Below, piece after piece: positions 23,542-35,625 of a stretch of DNA of 64,000 bases (positions are counted from its first letter, which is position 1; each line of letters begins with the position of its first letter). Under the pieces are notes generated by a model. It saw only the letters and a list, made by a program, of their open reading frames with translations. It was not told where the DNA came from and ran no database searches. A program made the translations under genes and the position numbers. The stretch is from assembly GCF_003573695.1 (NCBI RefSeq), contig NW_020621936.1:8556001-8620000 (forward strand), read 5' to 3'. The DNA is from Papaver somniferum (Eukaryota > Streptophyta > Magnoliopsida > Ranunculales > Papaveraceae).

Positions 23542-26500
23542 TGACCGGTTGTCAGCCGTGCAAATATAATTCACTTTCTCACTTAACTAGATATAAATAT
23601 AGCACGTGATAAGAAAGAGTTTTTTTATCCACAGAGAGGCTTTTGTTGTTATCAATTTTCAGTTTCTTAGTAACCAAAGGGGGGGGGGGTTGTTTTATCT
23701 AAATAAACAAAGCAATAAAAGTAATCGAAAGTAATAAATTAATTTGAATAATCAATAAGGAGAAGATATTGGTCATGGGATAGTATCATTCACAAACATG
23801 TATTTTCATCAATGACTAGAATTGGAATTTTAATCTCTCATTTACTAAGAGTCCTAGGATATCTTGATCGCAAGAATATCCGGTTTATTTCCCGATTTTA
23901 TCACAAACAACATTAAAAGATGCTATTGTGAAATCTACCTAGAAAGCAACCTAGAGTGTAAAAGCACAATTAAGTTTAACTCCCTAAGAGCAATAAGTTC
24001 TATGAAATAAGACTAATCAATGCAAACAAACGTGTAAAATCACTAATTCGTTTTAACAAAGGTTATGATTCATATGCAATTAAAAAGATGTATCACTACA
24101 AGTAATAATGGCATTATGCTACTTAGAATCAGGGATAAACAACTATTTCGTATTGAAAACCCTAATCTAGCAATAGAGATGAATGAAAATCGGATTGATT
24201 CCGGACTCAACCAAACTAGCATTCAAATCATAAGACAATATTCATAATAAATCATAAACAATAAAGTTGAGACAAAACTAATTCATTGAACCAAATAACA
24301 TGCTTGAGAAATCAACTTATAATTGAGTTTAGTTACTCATAATCTTTGTGTTCATCATAATCATAATCAAAAATAAATTGGAGAAGATGAAAAATAAACG
24401 AAAGCAAACCCTAGTTGTAGCTATCTCCAAACCTCCAAGAATAATACGTCCATAAAAGAAAGTAAAAAACTTTTCTTTTTGTAGCTTTTCTCCCTTCCAA
24501 AACTAGGTCAACTCTCAAAAGCCCATCACCAAGAAGTCCACCAAGCCCATGTGTGTGAAGAGCCCATGTAGAAAATTTGTCCAAAAAGTGTCGCCGGAAA
24601 TTGCCCGGGAACCGGCTGGAAAAGTCACCGGAAAACGTCTCAGGTGACTGGCAAAGTCCGCACGGTCTCCGGTCAACGAGTCAAATCGGTCAAGTCAACG
24701 AGTCAGAACGGTCAAATTCAGTGAGTCACACCGAGTTAGTCAGTTGGTACCAGTCAGATGACTCAGGTCTGAGTTAAGGCTAACTCAGCTGACTTGTTCT
24801 AAGCCAAAATCATTTCGCAGGCCAGAGCTCTGCTGATGCACAATGATTGTGCATCACCAATGCTAATCCAGTCCAGGTGCACCTAGCATTACCTGCAATT
24901 GCAGCTCATTCTCACCGCTTTCAGCCCATGACCAACTTCTTGTTCACCACCAACAAAAGCAACATCATCAACCTGTATTTCTCCCTTGCACCAGAGCCAC
25001 ATCAATTGCAAAAACATTCCTTTCATTTGTAGCTCAGTCATTCATCTCAATCTCTTTATTCACAGAATCACTTCGAACATCAGTTCAGTCTCAACCCCAG
25101 ATTCAAAACCCTGGTTCCATTAACAACAACATCAACAGTATCAGCAGGACCAGCTAAGTTACGCCTGAATTCTCACTGCATTCTTTGTAGCTTCTTTGAA
25201 AAAGCACATTTGTAGTTGCACCTCATACCTGCAATTCAGTACATTGCATCCATTCAAGCAACACACATCACCTGCACTGCTATCTCTGTCTTCTGTAATT
25301 GAACAACACCACTAGCCACATCTCCACTGGCATCCAAACCTAGTGTAACCACTATCTAAATCTGCAAGTTCTTCTACCTGAAAGTCAAGCCACAGTTCAC
25401 AACGCATTCCCTGTAGCTCCAAAAACATTACATACTTCATCTGTATCAACTCACAGACAAACCCATTTCTTCTTCTGATTCATCTCAACATCAACGGCAA
25501 CAACATCAAACATTTGAACTCGAACTTCTTCTCAGCAGCAGCACCTCAATCATGTAGCTTCCCTGCATTGCATATCTTGACCGCAGACAATACCCTTGCA
25601 GCCAACCAACACGAGTTCACAGGATCACTTGATTCCTTCCCTGCACAATTATGAATCCCATACATTCATCTAATCCTGCATTCAGCTCAACCCTATTAGC
25701 AGTTGTCACACCAACATCATCTTCTGTAACTCAGTTCACTGAAACTTGCAACGTCATTCCTCCAGCCACACACACTGACAGTTCCAATCACCAGCAGTTT
25801 GCACCTAATCCTTCCATGCAACATCACCACCTTCTCCCTGTATAGCACCCAACAATCCCATTCTCTGGCAACAACTTCTTTAATCTCTATACCTTCTCAT
25901 CCACTCAACACACAGAAACAGTTCTTTCTTCTTCTATTCTTCGTGGATTTCTGAAATTTAACATTAACCCAAGATTATTCAACTCTCAATTCAGACATTA
26001 TCATCATCAGATTCTTCAAACACTCATCTTCACCAAACCCTAATTCCACATCAATTTCTTCAACAGTTCTTTTTTGTCGAACAACAACAGAGCCATTCTT
26101 CATGTATTGTGGCAACAGCAACTGTAGTAACAGAACAATGATTCCCATCCTCCTCACATCTAACTCTTCTTTATCTTCTCTCTTAATCTCTCGGACCAAC
26201 ACCAACAGCTGCTGCCGCTTCTCTTTCTCAATTTCAGGTGAAAATAATTGAAATGAATGAGAGCAAGTTTTCTCTTGATTTAGGGTGTAGGAATTAGGGT
26301 TAGATAATCACACCCCACTCATTAGATACCCCAGTAGGAGCCCTATAACATATGGTCACCCTTTAACCTCAGCTAGTCTATCTTTAATGCTCCTCCAATA
26401 CAGAGTTGCCTCTTAAGCTCGGTTCGACTCCGAATAGTGTTCGCCTGTGAAATGACCATTTTGTCCTTCTTTCGCTCATAACCTTAGCTTGGTCCAGCTG

Positions 26501-26689
26501 CCACTCGCATGTGAATTGACGGTTCTGCCCTTATGCTCCAAAAGAGTGCTTTATTCTTCTTCTTTTGCTCCAAATAAATCCATTGCACCTAATAACTCAA
26601 AACAAACGTAAAATACATAATTCACCCGAAAAATAGCAAAGAAAGCATAATCAATAGATAATAATTCTAGGTGTTTATGACACCTATCA
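23542..26689 (-). repeat. Right (5') LTR of the Athila-type element
   Basis: 3148 bp, partner of 13026-16165. Outer edge GACACCTATCA followed by the TSD GTTGC at 26690-26694; inner edge set by the primer site. Confidence 0.95.
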
Positions 26690-28164
26690 GTTGCTCGTCT
26701 GGATTCGTGCTTTCGTCTGCAGTGTCTCTCCAGTGGATTCCAAAATTTACCAAAAATCCACTGCATTCTCGAGATGAATGGATGAAATATATGTTCGGCA
26801 ACGATCATGTCAGGGCTAATCTTTAGTATTGTTGTTGCGTTGTCGGCCATCCTTGACTTTAGGTTGTTCAGTGTCTGGATCCTCTGATCGTGATGATGAT
26901 ATGTTGTGGATGATCGTATGGTGGAAATCTTCCGAAGACACAATTTGAAACAGATGAGTTGGGAGACATTATGTCGTCGTTGTGCTGCTATCAAGTCTTC
27001 AAGGACTTTGTTCCAAGAGACATCCTTCGAACCAGCTTCTGAATCTTGGATTATCATATGGAATGGGACGCGGTGAACAGTCCCCAGTTATACTTCCATT
27101 TGATCCGATGGTCATGTCCGAATATGTGAATGTATCTCTGTGGCGTGCTTTTGGAGTCTTCAGTGTATATGTACGGCTTCATGTTGAGAATTTTTTGCGT
27201 AAAACTCCGACAGTGATGACGTTGAAATTAGAAATAACCTGGTTGAGGGGAGTGAAAGCGTCTCATGTTGGTAATCCCCATGTTTAGCGTACTTCCATTG
27301 CATCGCCTTGAATCCACGTCCACGGGATTTGATGCAAGCTTATTGTATTCTTCTGGATGTGGATGTGATGCTGAGATGCTCATAATACCACATGGATGAA
27401 ATATTCTGGGTAGCGAAGAGGTAGAAAATGATAGAGTTATGTTGTTTATCATGACTCCCTATATTTCTTCAGAAAACTGTTTCAGCTGCATCTTTGGAGT
27501 TATCTCACGAATATTTGATGGTCGTCGGGATGGACTGCGATGATCAGTGCCCAGTCGCTCTTTTCTTGAGTTTCTGAAGTTGTTTCCTATGGGCAGGCTT
27601 GGGATCTGCCGCGGCCTCGTAGAGTGTCGAAGGCGTCTTCGATACATAGAGGTGATGCTATTCTTGCGCTGCACCCTTGAAGAGTAGATGACTTTGTTGT
27701 GGCCATGGCCTTTTGGTTGATTGTGTCACCTGAGCTTTGACAGTGAAGGGATTCCGTGTATATCCTCAGTCCCCAAGTATGGTTTACATGTTTCCATATT
27801 TATAGTGATTGCTGCTGTGGTGAAGCTCTGGCTGGTATCAACAAATAAGTGGCAACAGTTCTTGGTAGCAGATGTAATCAGAAGAGACTGCATTGTCGTG
27901 GTAACAAAGTAGGTTGGCTGGAATTCTATAGGCATCCATGGTAGTATAAGGATCGGCTGGATGCGTCAGCGAGCGAACTGTCCATGATCACGAGTTTTGG
28001 CGGTATGGATTAAAAGGCGGCCATAACTACGAATAATGGATGGCTGTGATCATGATCCTTGACATGGGAAACGTGGTGGTATGACCCTTTGCAGGAAGAA
28101 GCGTCATTAAAGCAGCGTCGTCCCTTGAAGAGGATGTTGAAAATTTAAAAAACAAACAAACGTA

Positions 28165-28271
28165 CGTTGAAGTGAAGTGGCTGTTAGAGCGAACGTTGAA
28201 GCGGAGCCGCTGTTGGGGGACGTTGAAGTGAAGTGACTGTCGGAGCGAACGTTGGAGCGGACCGGTTGCGT
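28165..28271. repeat. 29-bp tandem repeat, four units
   Basis: Units begin CGTTG(A/G)AG at 28165, 28194, 28221 and 28250. Steps are 29, 27 and 29 bp. Period matches the 29-bp repeat at 12524-12610 in the other half of the same interior, though the sequences differ. Confidence 0.85.
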
Positions 28272-28683
28272 TAATCAGTGTGTTGTCAAACTGGACACCC
28301 TTCAAGCGAACAATGGTTAGAAGTCCCTAGTTCCATTTATCAATCGTTCTTTCCAGGAGAGGTTAGGGTTTGGAAACGGCTTCTCTGGTTGGAAACAGCT
28401 GCTTCCCTGATGCAGTGCGGTTGAGGGATGCAAATATGTCTTAACATTGCGCCTTGGGGAAATACATAATCTCACATAAATGTTTCATCATAGACTACAC
28501 GATTTTGTGGGCGAAGTTCCGAGAAATCATGCATCTCCTGACAGGAAGAGAGTCTTTGTGAACTCAGGGGATTGTTGATTTTCTTTGCCTCGATTTTGGA
28601 GAAGCCATTCCTGATCTTTACGTGTCATGAAATTGGGTTGTTGATTCTCTTCTACTAGGCGTTCAGAAACAACGCTGGAATAA

Positions 28684-28795
28684 TGCAAGTTGCTAGTTCT
28701 GGGAAGATGCAAGTTGTTGTAATGATGCAAGTTGTAAGCGCTGAAGGATGAAAGTTGCTGGTGTTGGGAAGATGTAAGTTGTTAGCGCTGGATCG
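28684..28795. repeat. Short imperfect repeat, ATGCAAGTTG motif
   Basis: ATG(C/T)AAGTTG or a near copy recurs about every 20-30 bp (from 28683 to about 28780), separated by variants of CTGGGAAG and TAGCGCTGG. A GGCTTGGCATGGC stretch similar to the LTR arrays follows at 28825-28885. Confidence 0.6.
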
Positions 28796-29161
28796 GCTTG
28801 GAATGGGCGCTGTCTTGGCACGGCGTTGGCTTGGCATGGCACGGACTGTTGGCGTGGCACGACGCTGGCTTGGCGTGGCGCGGTAGCAATAAAGTGGTCA
28901 AGCATATTCCCAGTCTGTACTCCAGCGTTTATCTTCCAATTTGTTTCTTGTGTTGGTGTATATCCTAGCCATAGGTATGCCTTCCATAAACATGTAGAAA
29001 TATTGTTCTTCCGGACTGGTGTAAACCTTAGCCGTTGGTATGTCATTCATAAACTTGTAGAAGTACTTGTTCTTCTCTTCGAACATCACCGTAGTAGTGT
29101 CGGATACCTCATGAATGGTGACTGGTAATCATTATTATGCGAAGTAGGTACGTACGGGTAG

Positions 29162-29378
29162 GTGACTGATTCCACGAAGAAATTGGCGTTATGGTTTCTC
29201 CGAGATCCAAAAGTTGCAGGCCGAGGTGACCAAAGGTCCTTCCGCGGACGTGGTCAAACAACAAGAAGCGGAAGTCGAAAGGTTGTCCAAAGAGTTGGAG
29301 ATGAAACAGGCGGTCCTCCAAATGATGAAGGACGCCTTTTTTGAGAAGAGCAAAACACCGTTGAATGGCTTCCTTTGA
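29162..29378 (+). CDS. Small open frame with coiled coil, antisense to its host element
   Basis: On the plus strand the frame opens after a TGA at about 29163 and runs about 71 codons to a TGA at 29376-29378. The reading includes EIQKLQAEVTKG, then QQEAEVERLSKELEMK and QAVLQMMKDAF, with hydrophobic residues spaced as in a coiled coil. There is no ATG near its start, so it would be the last exon or a truncated end of a longer protein. I do not recognise the family. It may be a remnant of a captured host exon or of an antisense ORF, as known in some Tat-lineage elements. Its use is unproven. Confidence 0.3.
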
Positions 29379-29849
29379 GTACACTTCTGTCTTCTGAAAT
29401 TCTTCTATTTCGTTTTTTTTTTTTTTTTTTGAAAGGAAAATGGAACACCTGGCTTATGGTTTTGATTTTCTGGATTTTTGGGTTGATAGACAAGTGTTAC
29501 CTATGAGGGTTTTGGATTATTATTCTGGATGAACTATTTTAGGATGATGCCGTTTCTGGTTATGATTGTAAGTAACACAAACATCCCAGGGAAGATATGG
29601 AAACATGAACGTTGCGTGTCGGTAGATGACATAGGATGAAACATAACATGGCTATCGGTTTTATCATTCCCGTGAAAACTTGAAATAGTAAACCATGTAT
29701 TTTGTCTAGGCAAGACTTACTCGGTTTTTTTGATCTACTAACGAGAACGAGTCAGGTGCAAGTCTGACTTTCATGGGAAACACCGCGATTGTGGAAAGTC
29801 CCCCGTCGTCCCTGAGTCACTTGATGATCGAGTCGTTGATCCCTTAGCG

Positions 29850-29985
29850 GATCGTTTTGATTTTAACTTCTGGGAAGTCCCCAGTCGCCCCTTGCCGCGT
29901 CAAGATTGGTTGGATCGTTCGCTTTTAAATTCTAGGCAGTCCCCAGTCATCCCTTGCCGTGTCAAGACTGATAATCGGGTCATCT
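29850..29985. repeat. Two-unit repeat of about 64 bp
   Basis: The phrase GTCCCCAGTC followed by CTTGCCG(C/T)GTCAAGA occurs at about 29878 and again at about 29939. It lies just inside the right LTR's primer site. Confidence 0.7.
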
Positions 29986-30839
29986 GGTAACTGAGTCGTC
30001 GATCCCTGAGCGGATTGCCTGCTTCTACCGTCTTGATGTCTGGGTCGAAGCATGAAATCGATGGTTGAAAATTGACATTGTAACCTAAAGATCATTCTCC
30101 CACTGTGGTCGCCAATTGTTTGAGGGTGAAAATGATTTCTGCCGATTTTGGTAATTTCGGGTGTGTGGGTGAGAAACGAGTTTGAACCCTAAACAATGTA
30201 CTGCAAGGGAGTACTTTAGATTCGAGAGATCAATCTGTACAAATCCGGCCTAAACCAAGAAATGGCCGATCCAGACTTGCTTCGGTCAAAAAGTGAATGA
30301 GAATGGGTTGGTTTTAGGAAGGGAAGCGAAGAAAGTGTTGAGACCATGTTGATTCTGGAAGAGTAGTTGTTTCACGACTTGTATCATAAAATGGGAAGCT
30401 CACAGATGGAAATCTAGTGAATGTTTATGAGTGTTGTATTGCTCCTGACTGAACTTGTTGTTCGGTGGAAATAAGTAAGACCTATTTATACAAGTCGAAG
30501 TGAAATGTACTCTGATCTCATTAAGGAACGGAAAAAATGGGTGAGTAAATGGGAGGAGGTGGTAACCGTTAACGCATGGAATTGATGTTCCATAAAAGAG
30601 ATCTTTTCACCATTACTCATGTATTTACTAACCGCCTCATCCTTATGACACTTCCTTATGACAGGCGTAGTGTACGCCGCACGCTGTAAACCGCCAAACC
30701 AATACCCAAAGAGGATCCCCCAGTTTGTGATAGGTGTTGATGTCTCGAATGTTGTCGTGGAAAACATGTAGCATATTGTTGTCGCCTGGCAAGTCGATCT
30801 TGGAAGACTTGCTGGCTTGGTGACCTTCGACGGTCGAGA

Positions 30840-31226
30840 TTTTGCATCTTAAGAGGAAAGGTAGTCGTTGATCGTCGCACACTTTCGTTTTTGGTAGCTG
30901 CATAGGGAAGGCCAGCATGGTGGCGCGGCAAGGTTGGCATGCCTTGGGGCGTTTTGGCGTGGCCAAACTAGGGTTTTGGGCCAAAGGTTACCATGCGTTG
31001 TCTAGTAACCTTGAACGGCTAGGATTTGCTCCTGGGATTGAAGGGCGACCGTTGATTGCCGCATGCCTTCGTTTTGGTAGCGCATAAGGAAGGCCAGCAT
31101 GGTGGTGCGGCAAGGTTGGCATGCCATGCCTTGGCGTGGCCAAACTAGGGTTTTGGGTTAAAGGTTACCATGCGTTGTCTGGTAACCTTGGACGGCTAGG
31201 ATTTGCTCCTGGAATTAAAGGGCGAC
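30840..31226. repeat. 190-bp array, first part (right LTR)
   Basis: Two units, with the GGTTACC landmark at 30986 and 31163. The array is interrupted within a unit by the insertion at 31227 and resumes at 35001. Confidence 0.88.
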
Positions 31227-32733
31227 TGTGACGGACCGGAAAATTACGTCTTTGGCGCATTTTCCCCGCAGACCGTAACCTCCCCGGTGCGCCATGATGA
31301 AGCTATGATCCGGGCCTTAAGGATAGGCAAATGCACGTCCATTTGCCCTGGCAAGCATGCTCGTGGAGCATGATGCAGCTAACTTAGATTCTACACCGAT
31401 CCAACTTACCCTTGTCCACAAAAGGGTTTAAAGTCGTGAAGGCTATGGCCGATGCACCTTACATGCATCTCTGGCGTCCGAGTCTTGACCAGGCATAAGG
31501 CATGCTTGGACTTGAACATAGGCCATTGAAGGCCTAATTCCATCTCCCTTAGGCTCATGCAGGCTCCTCTACGTGCATACCAATATGAGTTACTTTCTTG
31601 GCCATGTCCAATGCAATATTGGTACATGCCTACGTCGAACGGCTTGATAGGAAGTATGAGCATCCAAGGAATGGAATGAAACTAGCCTCATCAAGTATGG
31701 CCACAATCATCTCTTGCGTCGAGCTACCGAGCTTAGATGATATGAGGGGCCAACGTGCTGGACCGGCAATGCTACAACTCATTGCGACTGCCTACGTACC
31801 CTTCCCTACTCTAAAGGGATTAAGCACAGACCGTAGTTCATACACGAAGGGACAAGCAACTTAAACCAACTCGTTTGCAAAGCCATAGCCAAGCAATAAG
31901 GTCAATGGCCTAGTCCGTATAGGTCGTTCCGTCAAATACATCCAAGTGATGCATCATCGAATCTGTGGAATGGCGTAGTGATGCCTCAGCATCATATGCT
32001 CCATTCGTAAGGCTACACAACTTAGAATGAGCCTTAGGCATCATTCATAGCGTTCCGGCTAAGCTATGAAGCTTATTTGGTACATGGCCCGCATATGTAC
32101 CTTCAACCAACTATCCCTCCCTATATATGTTAATTTGACATTTTTACAACTCAAATTGGGGGAGGAAAAATCATTCATCAACTCCCCAGGCCATGATGGC
32201 TGCACCTTACCATTCTGGCCAACTGCGATATACGGCCGTAATGGTTGTACATTCAGTTCTGGCTCACAGGCCAGTTTCAATGTCCGGCCAGGATGGCTGA
32301 ACATTTCCTGAGTCAAACCCGATGAACGGCCGTGATGGTTGTATTTCCGACTTTGGCCCATAAGCCACACCAATATCCAGCGTGATGGTTGTACATTACC
32401 AACCTGATCTCCAGCCATGTTGGTTGTCTACTGCCAACTCGATGTCCATCCATGTTGGATGTACATATTCAACCCGATGTACAGCCAACAAGGCCATCTA
32501 CCCAACTGGCCTAATGCATCATTTGATGCAAGATTGGCTCTTCGCCAATATAGCCTCCGACTAATTCCATATTGTCCTTAGCCAATATGCATACGCGATG
32601 TGCCTTACTTGGCACCGGATATTGTCCCTGGGCCGAATGCATCCCACATGCAACGGAAGCTTTGGATTAAACTTCATCTCGGGTCATGGCGCATCCTTTT
32701 GCATGCACCATGCTAAAAAGACGGGGTGTTACA
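31227..32733 (-). repeat. Left (3') LTR of the short-interior element
   Basis: 1507 bp, near identical to 33487-34995. The segment 32190-32500 repeats short phrases such as (G/C)ATG(T/A)TGG(C/T)TGTAC and CCAACCCGATG in imperfect 40-50 bp steps. A segment at 31555-31575 (about 20 bp) is missing from the sister LTR near 33825. Confidence 0.9.
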
Positions 32734-33486
32734 CTCTTCACCCCTTTAAAGAATTTCGTCCCCGAAATTCAAAATAGAAATTATTGTGGATAATCTCTTC
32801 GGTTTGGATTTCCTGATCAAAAGTCCCATACCAGATGCCCAGGAATCACGGGTTCCTTCAAGTTGTCATGAACAACTATTTAGACCTTCTGAGCACATGT
32901 CCCATACCACATGCCCAGGAATCCAAAAGTACCCACAACAATACCAAGAATCGCAATTGGCCAGTGCCAAGAGGATATCTCGACCAGGTATCCTGAATGT
33001 GCATCCCATACTACGCACTCAGAAGTCCCTAAAGTTCACAAGGTTGATGCCAAAGGTTTGGCACGAGTATAATGCAACAGGCCACTTCTTTTTGCAGTAC
33101 CGTGTGGAACAGCTTCCAGTTGCCCACCGTCCCTGACGGTCATCTAGGTTTCCACTCGTAAGTGGGATGCTAGCCGGGCCTGACAACGCACACCATTGGC
33201 CAGTTTCCAATGTGTGGGGATGATCAGTCTCATTGTCTACCCACCGTCCCAGACGGTCTTCCGGACATCCACTCGTAAGTGGGGTGCCACTTAGGCCAGG
33301 CAAACTCACAGTACTTGAACAAGCTCAACTCGATTCGCATAGTAACTGGCAAAGCAGTTACAAACTCTTTCCGCGCAAAAGTTGGCCTACTCTCCAACTT
33401 TAAGTTTCCATTAAGGAAAATACTCACCAATGAGTTCACTCCTCAAAAGTCCCTAGAGTTTTCTCGGAACTTGCTCTGATACCAAC
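32734..33486 (-). other. 753-bp interior of the short-interior element
   Basis: Bounded by a polypurine tract on the left and the initiator-tRNA-Met primer site on the right (minus orientation). AT/GC-balanced, with only short frames on either strand. It contains two copies of a phrase CACCGTCCC(T/A)GACGGTC(A/T)TC (about 33125 and 33242), each followed by CACTCGTAAGTGGG(A/G)TGC. That makes an inverted repeat plus tandem duplication spaced about 115 bp apart. No coding function is seen. Confidence 0.75.
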
Positions 33487-34995
33487 TGTGACGGACCGGA
33501 AAATTACGCCTTTGGCGCGTTGCCCCGAAGGCCGTTATCTCCCCGGTGCGCCATGATAAATCTACGATCCGGGCCTTAAGGCTAGGAAAATGCACGTCCA
33601 TTTTCCCTGGCAAGCATGATCGTGGAGCATGATGCAGCTAACTTAGATTCCACACTGTTCCAACTTACCCTTGTCCAAAAAATGGTTTAAAGCCGTGAAG
33701 GTTATGGTCGATGCACCTTACATGCATCTCTGGCGTCCGATTCTTGACCAGGCATAAGGCATGCTTGGACTTGAACATAGGCCATTGAAGGCCTAATTCC
33801 ATCTCCCTTAGGCTCATGCAGGCTCCGATATGAGTTACTTTCTTGGCCATGTCCAATGCAATATTGGTACATGCCTATGTCGAACGGTTTGATAGGAAGT
33901 ATGAGCATCCAAGGAATGGAATGCAACTAGCCTCATCAAGTATGTCCACAATCATCTCTTGCGTCGAGCTACCGAGCTTAGATGATATGAGGGGCCAACA
34001 TGCTAGACCGGCAATGTTGCAACTCATTGCGGCTGCCAACGTATCCTTCCCTACTCTAAAGGGATCAATCACAGACCGTAGTTCATCCACGAAGGGACAA
34101 GAAACTTAAACCAACTCGTTTGCAAAGCCGTATCCAAGCAATAAGGTCAATGGCCTAGTCCGTATAGGCCGTTCCGTCAAATACATCCAAGTGATGCATC
34201 ATCGAGTCTGTGGAATGTCATAGTGATGCCTCAGCATCATATGCTCCATTCGTAAGGCTACGCAACTTAGAATGAGCCTTAAGCATCATTCATAGCGTTA
34301 CGGCTAAGCTATGAAGCTTACTTGGTACATGACCCGCATATGTACCTTCAACCAACTATCCCTCCCTATATATGTTAATTTGACATTTTCACAACTCAAA
34401 TTGAGGGAGGAAAAATCATTCATCAACTCCCCAGGCCATGATGGCTGCACCTTACCATTCTGGCCAACTGCGATGTACGGCCGTAATGGCTATACATTCA
34501 GTTCTAGCGCACAAGCCAGTTTCAATGTCCGGCCAGGATGGTTGAACACTTCCTGAGTCAAACCCGATGAACGGCCGTGATAGCTGTATTTCCGACTTTG
34601 GCCCATAAGCCACACCAATATCCAGTCGTGATGGCTATACATTACCAACCCGATATGCACCCATGTTGGCTGTCCACTGCCAACTCGATGTCCAGCCATG
34701 CTGGCTGTACATATTCAACCCGATGTCCAGCCATGTTGGCTGTACATATTCAAGGCCATCTACCCAACTGTCCTAATGCATCATTTGATGCAAGATTGGC
34801 TCTTCGCCAATATAGCCTCCGACTAATGTCATATTGGCCTTAGCCAATATGCATACGCGATGTACCTTACTTGGCACCGGATATTGGCCCTGGGCCAAAT
34901 GCATCCCACATGCAACGGAAGCTTTGGATTAAGCTTCATCTTGGGTCATGGCGCATCCTTTTGCTTGCGCCATGATAAAAACACGGGGTGTTACA
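33487..34995 (-). repeat. Right (5') LTR of the short-interior element
   Basis: 1509 bp, partner of 31227-32733. The repeat-rich segment (34437-34750) has an extra copy of the CCGATGTCCAGCCATG(C/T)TGG phrase relative to the left LTR. Confidence 0.9.
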
Positions 34996-35000
34996 GCGAC

Positions 35001-35625
35001 CGTTGATTGTCGCACGCCTTCGTTTTGGTTGCCGCGTAGGGAAGGCCAGCATGGTGGCACGGTCCATTGGCGCAGTTTGGTGTGGCCAAACTAGAGTTTT
35101 GGGTCAAAGGTTACCATGCGTTGTCTGGTAACCTTGTACGGCTAGGATTTGCTCCTGGATATTGAAGGGAGATCGTTGATTGTCGCACGTCTTCGTTTTG
35201 GTTACCGCATAGGGAAGGCCAGCATGGTGGCGCGGCAAGGTTGGCATGCCATTTGCATGGCATACCTTGGTGTGGCCAAACTAGGATTTTGGGTCAAAGG
35301 TTACCATGAGTTGTCTGGTAACCTTAGACGGCTAGGATTTGCTCCTAGAATTGAAGGGAGACCGTTGATTGTCGCACGCCTTCGTTTTGGTTTCCTCATA
35401 GGGAAGGCCAGCATGGTGGCGCGGCAAGGTTGGCATGCCATTGGCATGGCATGCCTTGGCGCGGTTTGGCGTGGCCAAACTAGGTTTTGGTTCAAAGGTT
35501 ACCATGCGTTGTCTGGTAACCTTGGACGGCTAGGATATGCTCCTGGGATTGAAGGGCGACCGTTGATTGTCTCACGCCTTCGTTTTGGTAGACGCATAGG
35601 GAAGGCCGGCATGGTATAGTGGGGT
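35001..35625. repeat. 190-bp array, second part (right LTR)
   Basis: Three units, GGTTACC at 35109, 35299 and 35497, followed by the two-unit 86-bp repeat (35660-35830) and two 69-bp units (35841, 35910). Confidence 0.88.

Larger units (their letters stand above)
13026..26689 (-). mobile_element. Athila-type Ty3/gypsy retrotransposon, 13.7 kb, degenerate
   Basis: LTRs 13026-16165 (3140 bp) and 23542-26689 (3148 bp) start TGACCGGTTGTCAG and end GACACCTATCA. The TSD is GTTGC (13021-13025 and 26690-26694). On the minus strand the primer site beside the right LTR is TGGCGCCGCTGTCGGGG (about 23522-23538), 15 of 17 bases like the 3' end of plant tRNA-Asp, which is the Athila primer type. A G-rich tract (minus GTGTGGGGGAATC) adjoins the left LTR. 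Domain order on the minus strand is gag, protease, RT, RNase H, integrase, with no chromodomain seen, then about 1.9 kb before the 3' LTR. Stops, frameshifts and a protease deletion show it cannot make its own proteins. Confidence 0.95.
26695..30116 (-). mobile_element. Interior of the large Ty3 element (5' part), mostly non-coding
   Basis: 3.4 kb from the Athila insertion site to the right LTR. No gag or pol domain is seen on either strand. It contains a 29-bp repeat (28165-28271), an ATGCAAGTTG-rich repeat (about 28684-28795), a two-unit repeat of about 64 bp (29850-29980) and one open frame with a coiled coil on the plus strand (29162-29378). The right edge has the tRNA-Arg-like primer site on the minus strand. 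Confidence 0.65.
31227..34995 (-). mobile_element. Short-interior LTR element with tRNA-iMet primer site, 3.8 kb
   Basis: LTRs 31227-32733 (1507 bp) and 33487-34995 (1509 bp) start TGTGACGGACCGG and end CGGGGTGTTACA. The TSD is GCGAC (31222-31226 and 34996-35000). On the minus strand the primer site is TGGTATCAGAGC (about 33473-33484), complementary to initiator tRNA-Met. The purine tract CTTTAAAGGGGTGAAGAG adjoins the left LTR (32734-32751). The interior is only 753 bp with no gag or pol. It resembles a TRIM in having almost no interior but has much longer LTRs. It must be mobilised in trans. Confidence 0.92.

Noticed and set aside
28800..28890. GGCTTGGCATGGC-rich stretch that looked like another LTR array copy.
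   Set aside because: Only about 90 bp and imperfect, without LTR ends; noted as similar vocabulary only.
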